From Engraulis encrasicolus (lineage: Eukaryota; Chordata; Actinopteri; Clupeiformes; Engraulidae), in contig NC_085871.1 in the NCBI RefSeq assembly GCF_034702125.1, positions 28,530,381 to 28,594,380 on the forward strand: 64,000 nt of DNA, given 5' to 3'. Within the stretch, counting starts at the first letter, position 1. The number at the start of each line of letters is the position of its first letter. This document shows positions 40,191-51,545 of the stretch, one piece after another. The notes under the pieces are model-generated. The model did no database searches. It was not told where the DNA came from and saw only the letters and a list, made by a program, of their open reading frames with translations. The translations under genes were made by a program, and so were the position numbers.

Positions 40191-40924
40191 AGACATCCAG
40201 ACCTGCCCACTTCTGCAAACTGCAGTTGGATGCTACTCAAGTTGACAGGTAGGCCTGTGATGATCAGCAGGGGGAAATAGACGCGTGATGCGACATGTGT
40301 CGATTCAGCATAGACATGCTTCGCAAGTTTTTGTTTTTAAACTTCCATCCCACCGTAGTAGGCCTATAGGGCCAAAGGAAAATTAAATAATCACAGCGTC
40401 GGCAGGCTACCAAACGAAGATTCTAGGCGCGTCAAGTTGTTCTATCTTGATAGAACATGGTTCCTACAACTTAACCGACAATAATAGATTAAAAAAGTAC
40501 CCTACCATAACGGCAGATAAGCGGGATAACGGCCTTCGAGGTCGACCGGTTATACGAAATGAATGGCTTGGCGGAGGCAACTTTCTCTCCGCGCTGAGCG
40601 CGTCGCCAAAGTTCAAAGCCGCCGCCTCGCCATTAATTTCGTATAACCGGTCACCTCGTCGGCCGTTATCCCTTACTTATTTAGCACTCCAAACGACGAG
40701 ACACGATACAAACTGTGTGCATAGAATACGGTGTAGGCTACTATGCATTCGCCGGAGAAGACATTTGGCGCAAATTCTCAAATAGGGTGACGTCGGGATG
40801 GCGTGGGACTGTACAGACTACCATAATAGGAGAAATGGGAGGGGCGAGATCCAAAATGGGAGGGGCGGGATCTCAGACATCCAGACCTGCCCACTTCTGC
40901 AAACTGCAGTTGGATGCTACTCCT
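40191..40924. repeat. 49-bp direct repeat plus an inverted third copy
   Basis: 'AGACATCCAGACCTGCCCAC' through 'GTTGGATGCTACTC' occurs at 40191-40239 and again at 40876-40924. An inverse partial copy (AACTGCAG..GGCAGGTCTGGAT) lies at about 40075-40109. The two direct copies enclose the palindromic element at 40516-40678. Confidence 0.8.
40516..40678. mobile_element. Palindromic MITE (GATAAGCGGGATAACGG type)
   Basis: The left arm 'ATAACGGCCTTCGAGGTCGA' with 'CCGGTTATACGAAATGAATG' pairs with the right arm 'CATTAATTTCGTATAACCGG' plus 'CGTCGGCCGTTATCCC'. A diverged half-copy is visible inside 44849-45133 ('CGCCATTAACCTTGTGTAAC'). The termini resemble those of the palindrome at 59311-59460. Confidence 0.7.
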
Positions 40925-42700
40925 CTTGCTCCATCCGATGTCAGCTTTTCACAGTGGCGTGCACAGATATTTTGGGGGGCAAGTGCTCGAGGGGGAGGCA
41001 AGGGGCATGTGAAACTTCCATGGAGCTGCCTTAGGCTACTAGGCTATAGAGGCTGTAGGCCTATATCGAGCGATTATTGTCACATGCTTCTGATGTCAAG
41101 CATTTGTAGATGATCATGTCAACATGGAACACAGTAGGCCTATGTTGTGACTAAAAGGGCATTTTTGTCCAGTAGGGCAAAGGGGCAGGTGCTTTAGCAC
41201 CACCTCGTCCCTATCTGTGCACACTTATGCCTGTTCACCTGTTGATGAGCAGAGGCCTCGTAAGCGCCCCTGGTACAAGATCTTCACCGCCTGCTTTTGA
41301 GGCTCATTTAAAATTCACATAATCTATTCACAGGGCACAAAATCTTTTTTTTTTTGTTCTTTTTCTTTTTGTTTAATTTAGGTCTATGGAAAATACCCAG
41401 TAGGTATTAGTCAATTAGGCCTAGGCCTACTTATTACAAATTAGCAATCTGTTAACACTGTCAAGCCACAGCCCTTTGACATTTTTATATAAAAATAGGC
41501 AACAGCATCTTTTGGGGAAAATCCTTGCACCAAGAAGGGAATGGATTGAATCGATTCGAAATGAGTGATTAATCGATTCAAAGCCCTAAGAATCAAATCG
41601 AATCGATACAGGAACATGGCTGCAATACCCAGGCCTAATACGAGCGCACGCGTAGACCTATTAAGCAGTCACACTATCACCTGCTTACATAAAGGAGCTC
41701 GTAGCGACAAAACACAATAAAATAAGGCCAGGAAAGACGACGGCATCCCCCGCCCTTGCTGTTAAGCGCCTGCCAACCTAGAGCACAGGAGTAACGGTTA
41801 CTGGTGAACGCCAAGGTCATGGTGTGGAAGCCACACATGCCTGGCACAGCTGAAAGTGACTGACGGCAACTTCAAGTTGCCTTGTGGCTTGTAGCCGGAA
41901 AAGACGCGTCCAGAAGCGTGCTCCTCGCTTCCAGTTGGCTCCGACTAAAAGCAGCTACGGCAAAACAACATCAGTTAGCTACCGTAAACACACATAAGCA
42001 AGCATCTCCCGGCCCACAATTAAGATGAGCCTCTCATGTATTCACCAAGGTGCACTTCGCAATCATGTATTCCCCGAGGTGCGCTCCGCAAGCGCCACCA
42101 GCATATGCTGCCCAAGCGCCACAACAGCACGCCGGGCACTGATCAGACACACACAAGGCCCAGGCTACGGGGACTGGCAGCAGCGCCCAACAGGTAGACA
42201 CAGGGCATTTTGAGCAACTCTGAAGGGATCCGCCCTCGCTCACCAAGCACCAATTTACTCACAGGCATACCAACCGGGGACCTAGTCCATCCGGTCACAC
42301 TATGGTTAACAAAAATGAGTTCATGTTTGACAACACGTGCATTATAGCATTTACACAGCTCCTCAATCTGAGTATGAGAAGTCGCCAAAGGAACTCTTGT
42401 ATCCACGTTTGCCAGCTGTCTTGCCCTGTGTAGCCTACCAGTTGCCCTTGCATCAGTTACCAACCCAGTAACCAGACATGGGTGGTTCTAGACAGTGGCC
42501 AGGGTGGGCCAGGGCCCCTGTAGATTTCCTCCTGGCCCCTGTAGTGGCCCCTGTGCTGAACAGCCAATGAATGCGTAATTTTTGTATATTATATATTCAT
42601 AACATTAAAAATGTATCTCTTTTGCCTATTTATGTGCCCCCCCCTGAAAAAATAATTGCCCCACATTGCCCCCCCCAACGAAAAAATAATTGCCCCACAT

Positions 42701-42737
<37 letters not shown>

Positions 42738-42844
42738 GGAATTTTGGTCCAAAAATGCCCCTTGCAAGCCGAACCAAATGCTCATCATAGGCTACAATTT
42801 CAGTGAATTATTCATCATTGAGGCAGTATGTTGGAGACGATGAG

Positions 42845-42929
<85 letters not shown>

Positions 42930-43003
42930 GATGGAGTAGACAAAGGGGTCAGTTGTCCCAAGCCCAGGGACATGGGGGCCCCAGAATTGGGTACCCGTTA
43001 CAT

Positions 43004-43318
43004 CAGGGGTGGGGAACCTATGTTTCAAGGGCCGATTGCGGTCCTTGAGGCCGTCTTATCCGGCCCCAGATATAATTTTAACGTTGTACAGTCTCACGTG
43101 AAATATGACATGTTTTGTAAAGCAATCTTAGAAATTACATTTGCAATACAAGTAAGTTTCAGGGGACCTGGTGAAGGAGGGGTCTGCAGTAAAGGTGGCC
43201 ACCTTTAATATAGGCCTAAACTGCAGGTGGAAATCCTGGTTTGTGTCTATAGTACGGCCCTTGGAGGACTTAATAAAATTTGAAGTGGCCCTCGAATGAA
43301 AACAGCTCCCCGCACCTG
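43004..43318. mobile_element. hAT (Charlie-like) non-autonomous element
   Basis: Left terminus CAGGGGTGGGGAACC, right terminus GCTCCCCGCACCTG. The flanking 8-mers CGTTACAT (42996-43003) and CATTACAT (43319-43326) agree at 7 of 8 positions. The interior has 'GGCCGATTGCGGTCC' and 'CGGCCCTTGGAGGAC', typical of this non-coding family. Confidence 0.8.
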
Positions 43319-44024
43319 CATTACATGGTATGTACTGAGTGCAGGCAGGTTCGGGTCGGAAGGGTTTTCAGATGACTTTGTCTTGGACCAGGTCAAAGCT
43401 GTCACCAGCCTTGCATATACAATAGTAGCCAGGGCAAGTGATTAGGATACCAGATTCTGATCATTTGGATGGGTGAGCGAATACTTTTGGTAATATAGTG
43501 TATGTATTGAGTGAAGGCAAAGTTGTTGGGTTTTTTGTTGTTGTTGTTGTTGTTCAGATGCCGCCGGGCCAAAGCTGTTACCAGCCTTGCATATAGTAGC
43601 CTACTTGCATGAGTTACTAATTTCTCCACTGAGAGTGAGGTAAGCTCTGGCCTGAGGTTATGGTGCCCTCTATCTGCAGATATCTGATATTACTCCATGA
43701 GACTAATTTGCAGCCTTTCTGTAATTCTTAAGGTTTTTTTTTTTATTTCTCTCTCAAAACTGTTACCATTTATCTTTAATATTTGTCATGGTGGTGCCCC
43801 TCAGGATTTAACATGTGATTTGTGACATGTTTGTCAAAGAACCCCGCCAAACCTCCAAAAACCATAAGGTGTCATGTTTAAACCTTATGCGGAGAGCCGC
43901 CCGGCAGTCTTCAGAGGCCGATGCTGTTATTTTTTGTTTGTTTGTTTTTTTCCTAAACCCTTTGTGCAGAGCCTTTGTTATAACCTCACTGTCACCAAAA
44001 TTGTAATGACAAAGTCATACTATA

Positions 44025-44412
44025 AAATTAACCATGGTTTTACTTAAACTAACCATGGTTTTACCACGGTTTATAACTATACATTAAATTACACACTACA
44101 TGACATTGCCGCTTTTTTATACAACACACATGTTGGTGACAGACAGTCCTTGGAGCAATGTGGGGTTAGGTGCTTTGCTCAAGGGCACTTCAGTCATGGA
44201 TGGAGGTGTAGGGAGAGGTAAGGGTGGGATTTGAAGCATCAACTCTGTGCTCTTCAGTCCAACTCCCTAACCATTACACCACGGCTGCGAACAAGTTTTC
44301 ATGTTTTTTTGGGTGACCATGAAACCCACAATTAGCCATGTTTTTTGAGCATGGTGTGTGACTATGGTTAAACTAAATGGTTACTACAGTAAAACCATGG
44401 TCAATTTTCGGG
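44025..44412. mobile_element. ACCATGGTTTTAC-ended MITE with a nested SINE
   Basis: Left 'AAAATTAACCATGGTTTTAC'; right 'GTAAAACCATGGTCAATTTT'. The middle is occupied by a reverse-oriented SINE of family A (44139-44292), so the SINE is the younger insertion. Confidence 0.65.
44139..44292 (-). mobile_element. SINE family A, 3'-truncated
   Basis: On the - strand it reads GCAGCCGTGGTGTAATGGTT (A-box region), then 'CATCCATGACTGAAGTGCCC', and stops after 'CCCCACATTGCTCC'. Confidence 0.75.
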
Positions 44413-44414
44413 TA

Positions 44415-44594
44415 TTGACCAGGAGAGATCAGCAGAGATGTGTACTCCTACGAATTTAAACGAGTTCACTCGCTCCACACATTCACTGTTGATGTACAGG
44501 GGGGCAGGAGCATCTCTGTTTCCCCAGAAGTCAAGGATGAGTTCCTTCATCTTGGAGATGTTCTGGGCCAGGTTGTTTGATGCATACCACTCCC
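44415..44594 (-). mobile_element. L2-like LINE coding fragment
   Basis: The - strand frame reads NISKMKELILDFWG and CVERVNSFKFVGVHISADLS, the same reverse-transcriptase region as at 23199. Both ends are truncated. Confidence 0.75.
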
Positions 44595-44599
44595 ACCAC

Positions 44600-45520
44600 T
44601 CCCCCTCGGTTATCAACCAGTTATCACTCATTTTGAATTTCAAAGAAACTTTGGAGGTTGCCCAAATTTCAATTTTGAGTGGTAATGTTTTGTGATCAGG
44701 CACTCTTGAAATCCTTAAAATTCTTTCTCTCCTCTCTGAATAGAACGGAATACACTGTGCCAACTATCACTTAAGATGTCAGTGAGAGCATCTTCCTGAC
44801 ATTCCCGACATTTTTATTTGATATAATGCTTGATTTATAATTAGAGAATAAGGGGCTGTTTATACATACATGTAGACTGTTCCCTTCATTTGTGCCTTTC
44901 GTTTACAAACAAACAGAGGTTTTCCTCTAAAAACGAAGCTTAAAAAAAGATAATCTGTGCACGTCCCAAGACTTCTGAGCCACTGCCTCGCCATTAACCT
45001 TGTGTAACTGGTCACCTCCCAACCGTTATCACTTACGTATTTGCCGATGATGTGAACGAAAATATTTTGGTAAGCGTAGAGATGAAAAATGTTTGTTTAT
45101 CAAAATACCCGGGTATGTATAAACAGCCCCTTAGACACACCCATGCAATGTAGGCCTATCTGATTTGATTTCACATGTCCATCTTCAGTAACATGTAGCC
45201 TATAACCTTCAAAGGTCTACAGTCTCAACACAGCCCTCCCCAGGCAGTCACATGTGACACAACTCTCATTTGTCTTCAACAATTAATGCTCTTATCTCCC
45301 CTCTGTCTCCAAGTAGACCTATTCCAACTCCCAGCCTACATTCACTGACACAATTTGTATGCACTTCACTCCCATTTCCCCTAAACAGACAGTGTAGGCT
45401 GACAGACTGCTGACTTTGTCCTACTATATCTCTCTGACAAATAAACATTTAAATAATGTCCTTTACAACCTTTACTATCATGGCATCCTTATTCTTTAGA
45501 TTCAGAATAACCCTATACCC
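44600..45520. repeat. Duplicated region, partner of 58320-59110
   Basis: 'CAAATTTCAATTTTGAGTGG', 'ATCACTTAAGATGT' and 'TACAGTCTCAACACAGCCCT' recur in the same order and orientation at 58320-59110. The copy here contains an extra 285-bp MITE (44849-45133) that the other lacks. No coding content is recognised; this may be a long dispersed repeat. Confidence 0.8.
44849..45133. mobile_element. MITE with TAAGGGGCTGTTTATACATAC ends
   Basis: The left terminus is inverted at the right ('GTATGTATAAACAGCCCCTTA'). The paralogous segment near 58520-58550 runs from 'GAGAATAAG' to the 'TGTAGGC' sequence without it, so it is an insertion in this copy only. Confidence 0.75.
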
Positions 45521-45525
45521 TTTGG

Positions 45526-46040
<515 letters not shown>

Positions 46041-46104
46041 GCGCCAGTGACACACTGACTGTCACCAGCTTTGCATTTAGTCGCCAACTTGTATACGAGT
46101 TGCT

Positions 46105-46350
46105 ACCGACCCGCCAGGTTGGTGGGGGGAGTAATCAACCAGTGCTCTCCCCCATCCTCCTCCATGACTGAGGTACCCTGAGCATGGTACCGTCCCACCG
46201 CACTGCTCCCCATGGGGCGCCGCTGAGGGCTGCCCCTCTCACGGGTGAGGCATAAATGCAATTTCGCTGCGTGCAGTGTGCAGTGTTCACTTGTGTGCTG
46301 TGGAGTGCTGTGTCACAATGACAATGGGAGTTGGAGTTTCCCAATGGGCT
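46105..46350 (+). mobile_element. SINE family B, 5'-truncated
   Basis: Begins at 'GACCCGCCAGGTTGGTGGG' and continues through 'GTGAGGCATAAATGCAATTT' to 'GGGAGTTGGAGTTTCCCA', as in 22085-22395. Confidence 0.78.
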
Positions 46351-46789
46351 TTCAACTTCTCCACTGAAATGATGTCACTTCTGGCACAAGGTTATGGTGC
46401 CTTCTATACCTGCATATCTGATATTACTCCATGAGCCAAATGTGAAATACAAATGACTTCAAAATGTATTTAATTCATCTATCAACAATCTTTTTTCTTT
46501 AAAATTTATTTTAGAATTAATCAATTGTCTAGATTTTACCCCTTAATGTTGTGAATGCGTTTCATTAAAATCACAATGTGGTCTAGCATCCACCTTAGAC
46601 AGCAGGAAAAACAACCTGCTATCATCACTTTGTATTTGGCTGCAGTTTAGTTTAAATAGGCTATTTGTCATGGGAGTGCCCCTCGGATATTTCCCCCCAT
46701 TCATTTTAGTGTATCTACTTTTGACTTGTGATTTATGACATGCATGTCTAGTTTTTGTTTGGCTTTATTTTTTAATATTGTTTATTCAG

Positions 46790-46935
46790 GATGTTAGAAG
46801 AACCAAAAGCTGTCCTCATGCCCCCAACAGCAAGCCAAAGGCGACGGTGGCAAGGAAAAACTCCCAGACGCTGGAAGAAACCTTGGGAGGAGCCAGACTC
46901 TTGGGGGGACCATCCTCCTTGGTCTGATGCTGGGA
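46790..46935. mobile_element. LINE 3'UTR-like fragment
   Basis: 'GGCAAGGAAAAACTCCCAG' and 'GGAAGAAACCTTGGGAGG' resemble the 3'UTR blocks of the Rex1-like LINE in this window (49779-49895: 'GAGGAAAAACTCCC', 'GGAAGAAACCTCAGG'). Confidence 0.55.
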
Positions 46936-47529
46936 CAGCAGACAGGTGTGTTGGTCTGAAGAGCAGCTGCAACAAGAAACATCAGGAACATTAATGTCAT
47001 AGCCAGAGCCACATTACCACACAGGGTAGATATGGCTGCAGTCTAGGGCCCCAGCTGCCAAGGGGCCTCCAATCGGCCAAAAAATGCAGACAAGATACAA
47101 TACTATATTCTTTTCTGTTGTGTTGAATACAGTTGAAAGACCGTTGGCAGACAGTTGATAGACACTGTCTAAGTTAATGTTGAGAAATTCGCTCAAGCGC
47201 ACAGACATGATTGTTTACAAAAAAATATTTGTACATACAATCACAAGATATTAATTGAAGTGTGCATATCAGATCCTCAATTAACAAGTTAAAGTGTCAT
47301 CTTCCCATTTTCCACAGTTTCTACCTTTAAGTGGAGAGTTCCTGCTCGGGCTGAGGTATCTGCTTCCAGTGATCTCCTCTGGCTGCCTTGGTGTATGATA
47401 CTCAGTGCGGATGGTAGTTCATCTTCAAGACACGCCAGGCTGACCTTGTTAGATAGTGAAAACTATAAAGGTAAATGTCATCAAATAAGCCTTTTTTGGT
47501 GATCAATTTTTTTTATTATGTTTTTAATA

Positions 47530-47587
47530 CATCACAGAAAAACAAAACAAGACAACGATCATGGACAACAATCAACATCTACCCCCC

Positions 47588-47624
<37 letters not shown>

Positions 47625-48484
47625 ACACCCACACCCACACACACACACACACACACAGGTCTCATTCCCAGCTCGCTCACCCAGTTCTAGAAAACACACA
47701 AATAATGTTAACAGCTCAGCATAAGAGGATAGTAGAAGAGAATAAGAAGATGAAAAAGAACAAGCCATCATCCCAGCATCCTGCTTATAAAAGATGACCA
47801 CTCATTGATGTTCTTCCTCAGAGCACCGTGCATACTGGCCACAGATTTTTCGAGTTTGGCGAGGTCTATGACTGTATTAATCCAATGTTGTTGTGACAAA
47901 GCATGAGGAGTTTTCCATCTTTGTGCAATTAGCGGCAGTTAGGGCTACCAAGAGCCAGCGTTGCTGCACTAGGGAAATGTCCAGCTCACTGAAATCATTT
48001 AGTAACAGAATCCTTGGGGAGCAAGGGATGGTGTGGTTAAGAATAGGAGACATCTTTTGAGAAACCATTTCCCAAAACATTTGTACCCCAGACCATGTGT
48101 AGAAACGTTCCTGTGGCTACAGATGAGCACAGCTCGCATGTGGGTGATTGTTTTCTTTTCATATGAAATAATTTAAGAGGAGTGGTATAGAGTCTGTGAA
48201 TGAAGTTATAATGAATCATCTGATGGTTAGGGTTACGAGATGATAGGACTGTCTTTGACCAGACTGGTGTCCAATTGATTGTGGAGGGTGTGATAGACAG
48301 GTCACGGCTCCAAAGAGCATCAACTTGTAAAGGCTTTTCCACACATTTGGCAATATAGGTATAGAGATTAGAAATCAGATTTTTGGTGGATAAACAAATA
48401 TTTTGTATTGGGTGACATTCTAGTTTCTCTCCCCAGGGTACCCTGTATGCACGGAGAGCACTACGAATTTGAAGGTAGAAAAAA
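47530..48484 (-). mobile_element. L1-like LINE ORF2, C-terminal part (broken)
   Basis: The - strand peptide YLQIRSALRAYRVPWGEKLE, then NPNHQMIHYNFIHRLYTTP and CELCSSVATGTFLHMVW, matches the ORF2 C-terminus of L1-type elements. A frame change occurs near 48060, where the reading moves to the frame with SPRILLLNDFSELDIS. A CA array (47583-47657) lies in the presumed 3'UTR. The preceding coding part is 2.8 kb away at 51292-51545. Confidence 0.8.
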
Positions 48485-48984
48485 CAAGGCCGACAGGCGG
48501 ACAACAGATGCGTCCCTCTATGCCAGTTCCAACTATGCCATCCCCCCCCCCCCCCCCCCCCCCCCAAACGCCCCCCCTGGCCTCCTCCTAGCCTGTCAAC
48601 GCCCCCCGAGGATGTACTTTTTGTTTATTGGTCATCATGGACACTCCAAATATTGTGGCAGGCAGCAAGGCAGCAAAATGGCGAGACATGGCTTTATTTT
48701 TTGCAGTTTAGGGTATAATAAGCTTATCATCATTATTGGATTTGGAAAAGAACCATAGGCTATGATTTGAAATTTCACATAGCCTAGATGAAGTGAAACA
48801 TTACAAATTACCAGACATTTATTAGGCCTAACAACCTTTAGTATCACGCCATTTCAGCAGTATGTGCATGTGGGAAAGAATCTAAACATCGACAAATAAT
48901 AAATAAATAAAACCGTTTGGGTGAATCATGCGCTTATGGACTTTTTTTTCAATACCAGCTTCACCGTCAAGGCACAAAGCAGTG

Positions 48985-49060
48985 AAACTCAATTACCCAG
49001 AATGCTGCACGTGAGCTCTCTAACCGGGTGGTGATTCTGGAAAACAAACATGGCGGCAAC
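48985..49060 (+). promoter_or_regulatory. Promoter-like motif cluster (ZNF143/YY1 type)
   Basis: 'AATTACCCAGAATGC' (48991-49005) resembles the ZNF143/SBS promoter motif, and AACATGGCGGC (49047-49057) fits the YY1 initiator-type motif. The pair, about 45 bp apart, is characteristic of housekeeping promoters. The ATG within the YY1 site opens only an 11-codon frame, and no downstream exon was found. No gene can be assigned. Confidence 0.35.
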
Positions 49061-49386
49061 TCGCTTTACTACCTTAATAATGTGTTAATCCAACGCTAGA
49101 TTTCTTAACTGATGAAAATCGAAGGCAAAAATCAACATTGTAGTGTCTAAATATGAGGTCGATTGGTCTATTTGTGGCGTACATCACGATCGGCTGAGTT
49201 GTTGGCCTCACGTTTGTCAGTTAGCCTGTGGCTAGGCTACTTTTCGCCAACGTTAGCATCCGGTTAGAAAGGCTATGCTTGCACGCATTCGCTCCGGTCC
49301 AAAATGGCAAGTCTGCCGCCTTGTGGCCACATGAAGGAACAATTGAAAGAATGCGTTTCAGACACAATTGAAGGAATGCGTTTCAG

Positions 49387-49423
49387 ACGGACGGACGGAC
49401 GGACGGACGGACGGACGGACGGA
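49387..49423. repeat. (GGAC)n microsatellite
   Basis: Nine GGAC units, preceded by the twice-repeated 'GAATGCGTTTCAGAC' (49349 and 49374). Confidence 0.95.
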
Positions 49424-49439
49424 CAGACAGACCCTCTTA

Positions 49440-51290
49440 TAGAGATAATAATAATAATAATTGTATTTGTATAGCACTGTGTCATACAAGGCATGTAACT
49501 CAAAGTGCTTAACAAATGGGAAAAAACATTGTTAGAGATAGATTTAAAAGGAGAGGAGAGATAGATTTAAAAGGAGAGGTATAGAGGAGAGGCAGAAAAA
49601 GCAGGAAGGCAGAGGAAGAAGAGATAGACAGAGAATGTAGAGTCATAAGGTCAACGTAGGTTAGGACCAGGATTCTTAGATGTGTAAGGTCCATAGTGGC
49701 TGGGCCTATCATAAGTCATAGATAGTCACACAGAGATTGGGCGCTCAGGTGCGGCCCCTGGTGGCATCAGGGGTGAGGAAAAACTCCCTTTCGCTTGATT
49801 CATAGTTTGTGAGGGGGAAAAAAAAAAAAAAGCTCAGTGAGGTCTGAGAAAAAAGACCCCCTGTAGTCAGGAAGAAACCTCAGGCAGAGACCAGCGGCCA
49901 CCTAGGGGAGCCCCCTGCCAGGGCTGGATTGCGAGTAGTAAGGGCGCTGCGGCGGCTGGGACACTATGACGTCTTGGCAGCTAGGAGTTGGCAAGGATGA
50001 AGAGGTGGGTCTTCAGCTGCTTTCTTAAAAGGAGTCGACGGAGGTGGCTGATCGGATCTCGATGGGGAGGGTGTTCCATCTCTTGGGCGCATAGCAGGCA
50101 AACGCGGCGTCGCCGATCTTCTTCTGCGGGGGGGTGGGGGTCCTTAGCAGCTTGGCATCAGTGGACCTGAGAGCTCGAGCAGGGGCATAAAAAGAGAGCA
50201 TGTCTGAGATATAGCTAGGGGCAAGTCCATTTAATGCTTTAAATACTGTGAGCAGAATCTTAAAGTCGATTCTGTATGAGACAGGTAACCAGTGCAGGTC
50301 TGCCAAGACAGGAGAGATGTGCTCTCTCATTCTGGTTCTTGTTAGGATTCTTGCAATTCTTGAATTTTGAATGAGTTGCAATTTGTCAATTATTTTTTTT
50401 GGGAGACCAGAGAAAAGAGCATTGCAGTAGTCTATCCTACTGGTGACAAAGGCATGAATAAGTTTCTCAGCGTCTTGTCGGGGGGCCAAGCCGCGCACTT
50501 TGTTGACATTTCTAAGATGGAAAAAAGCAGATTTTGTCATCTTGTTGATGTGAGGCTCAAAGCTCAAATCCGAGTCTATGACCACACCTAGGCTAGTAAC
50601 CTTATCTTTAATGTGTATGCTTAGGTCACTAGGGCTTAAGTGGAGTTTTGCACGTTTTTTCTTAGGCCCAATGAGCAACACTTCAGTTTTATACATTAAT
50701 TTTAGGAAGTTACTGTTCATCCAATCTGTAATGGCAGACATGCATTTAGTCAAGGCATGAATGGCAGTGGTTTGGCTAGGCTCGACAGAGATATATAGTT
50801 GAGTGTCATCGGCATAGCTATGAAAATCAACATTGTGCTCTCTGATGATGGAGCCCAGGGGCAACATATAGAGAGAGAAGAGGAGGGGGCCCAAGCAACT
50901 ACCCTGAGCAACTCCAAAAGGCACATCATACTTGTTGGAGACGTATTCTCCGATGGTGACAAAAAACTGTCTTCCTGTAATATATGTTTTGAACCACTCT
51001 AAGACGTGACCGGACAAGCCTACCCAAGATTCAAGGCGGTCAATTAGTATGTTGTGGTCTATCGTGTCAAAGGCGGCACTGAGGTCGAGGAGGATAAGTG
51101 CTGAAACTTTGTTTGCGGCAGTGTTGAGCCTAAGATCACTTATTATTTTGGTTAGTGCTGTTTCGGTGCTATGGTTGGCTCTAAAGCCTGATTGGAATTT
51201 TTCCAAGATATCATTCCCAGCCAGATGTTGATTAAGCTGTTTAAATACAACTTTTTCTAGTACCTTGCTTATAAGACTGGCTGGGACGCA
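49440..51290 (-). mobile_element. Rex1/Babar-like LINE, 5'-truncated reverse transcriptase
   Basis: A 393-codon - strand frame (51206-50025), open further upstream to about 51285 (LISKVLEKVVFKQL), encodes a reverse transcriptase: FQSGFRANHSTETALT (motif 1), ALILLDLSAAFDTIDH (motif A, catalytic D), PFGVAQGSCLGPLLF (motif B), HSYADDTQLYIS (motif C, YADD near residues 131-134), LGVVIDSDLSFEPHI, and the C-terminal HWLPVSYRIDFKILL. The endonuclease half is missing. The frame ends in TTTTAA at 50025, after which the expected C-terminal residues continue in another frame, a one-base shift. The 3'UTR carries 'GAGGAAAAACTCCC' and 'GGAAGAAACCTCAGGCAGAG', and the 3' end is an ATT repeat near 49446. CR1/L2/Rex1 superclade; the Rex1 assignment is from memory. 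Confidence 0.88.
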
Positions 51291-51291
51291 T

Positions 51292-51545
51292 CTAAAAAGA
51301 AGTACCAGGTAGGTCGTAGTGGGATTTTAGGTCTTGAAAAGATCTTAGTGTATTATCTGATGTAATGTCAGAGAGGGTATTAATCCCTTTGTCACTCCAC
51401 TGAGGAAATGAAATGGGTTGTTTCCCCAAACAGAGATCAAAGTTATTGAATAACGGAAGGTAGGAATGATATTTCAGGTGGGTTTTGGAATAAGATTCTA
51501 CGGTTCTCCAAATAAGCCTTGTGGACACTGGGGGCCTCAATAACC
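51292..51545 (-). mobile_element. L1-like LINE ORF2 fragment (upstream half)
   Basis: The - strand peptide contains QPISFPQWSDKGINTLSDI and LRSFQDLKSHYDLPGTSF, the segment that precedes YLQ.RSALRA in L1 ORF2. It continues logically at 48484. Confidence 0.75.

Larger units (their letters stand above)
39481..42995. other. Intergenic stretch with small repeats
   Basis: Upstream flank of tm7sf3. It contains duplicated 49-bp segments around a palindromic element (separate entries), CTCC-rich short repeats (40108-40180), a C run (42703-42735) and a CA array (42846-42928). No convincing coding exon was found. Confidence 0.5.
48485..51291. other. About 2.8-kb segment splitting the L1 ORF2
   Basis: L1 coding sequence stops at 51292 (..HYDLPGTSF) and resumes at 48484 (FYLQIRSALRAY..) at the expected point, with 'CTTTTTT' shared at both junctions. 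The segment holds, left to right: a C run (48542-48565), unique sequence with promoter-like motifs (48990-49060), a GGAC array (49387-49423) and a Rex1-like LINE (49440-51290). Confidence 0.6.

Noticed and set aside
39950..41113. Small open frames at 39950-40280 and 40715-41113 as a gene upstream of tm7sf3
   Set aside because: They overlap duplicated and palindromic repeats, lack recognisable domains, and show no consistent splice phases.
46791..46994. 67-codon frame with RRRW/KPWEEP, apparently protein-like
   Set aside because: The DNA matches LINE 3'UTR blocks (GGCAAGGAAAAACTCCC, GGAAGAAACC), so the frame is incidental.
49050..49085. ATGGCGGCAACTCGC as a coding start
   Set aside because: The frame stops after 11 codons and no donor consensus keeps it open. 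The sequence is better explained as a YY1-type site.
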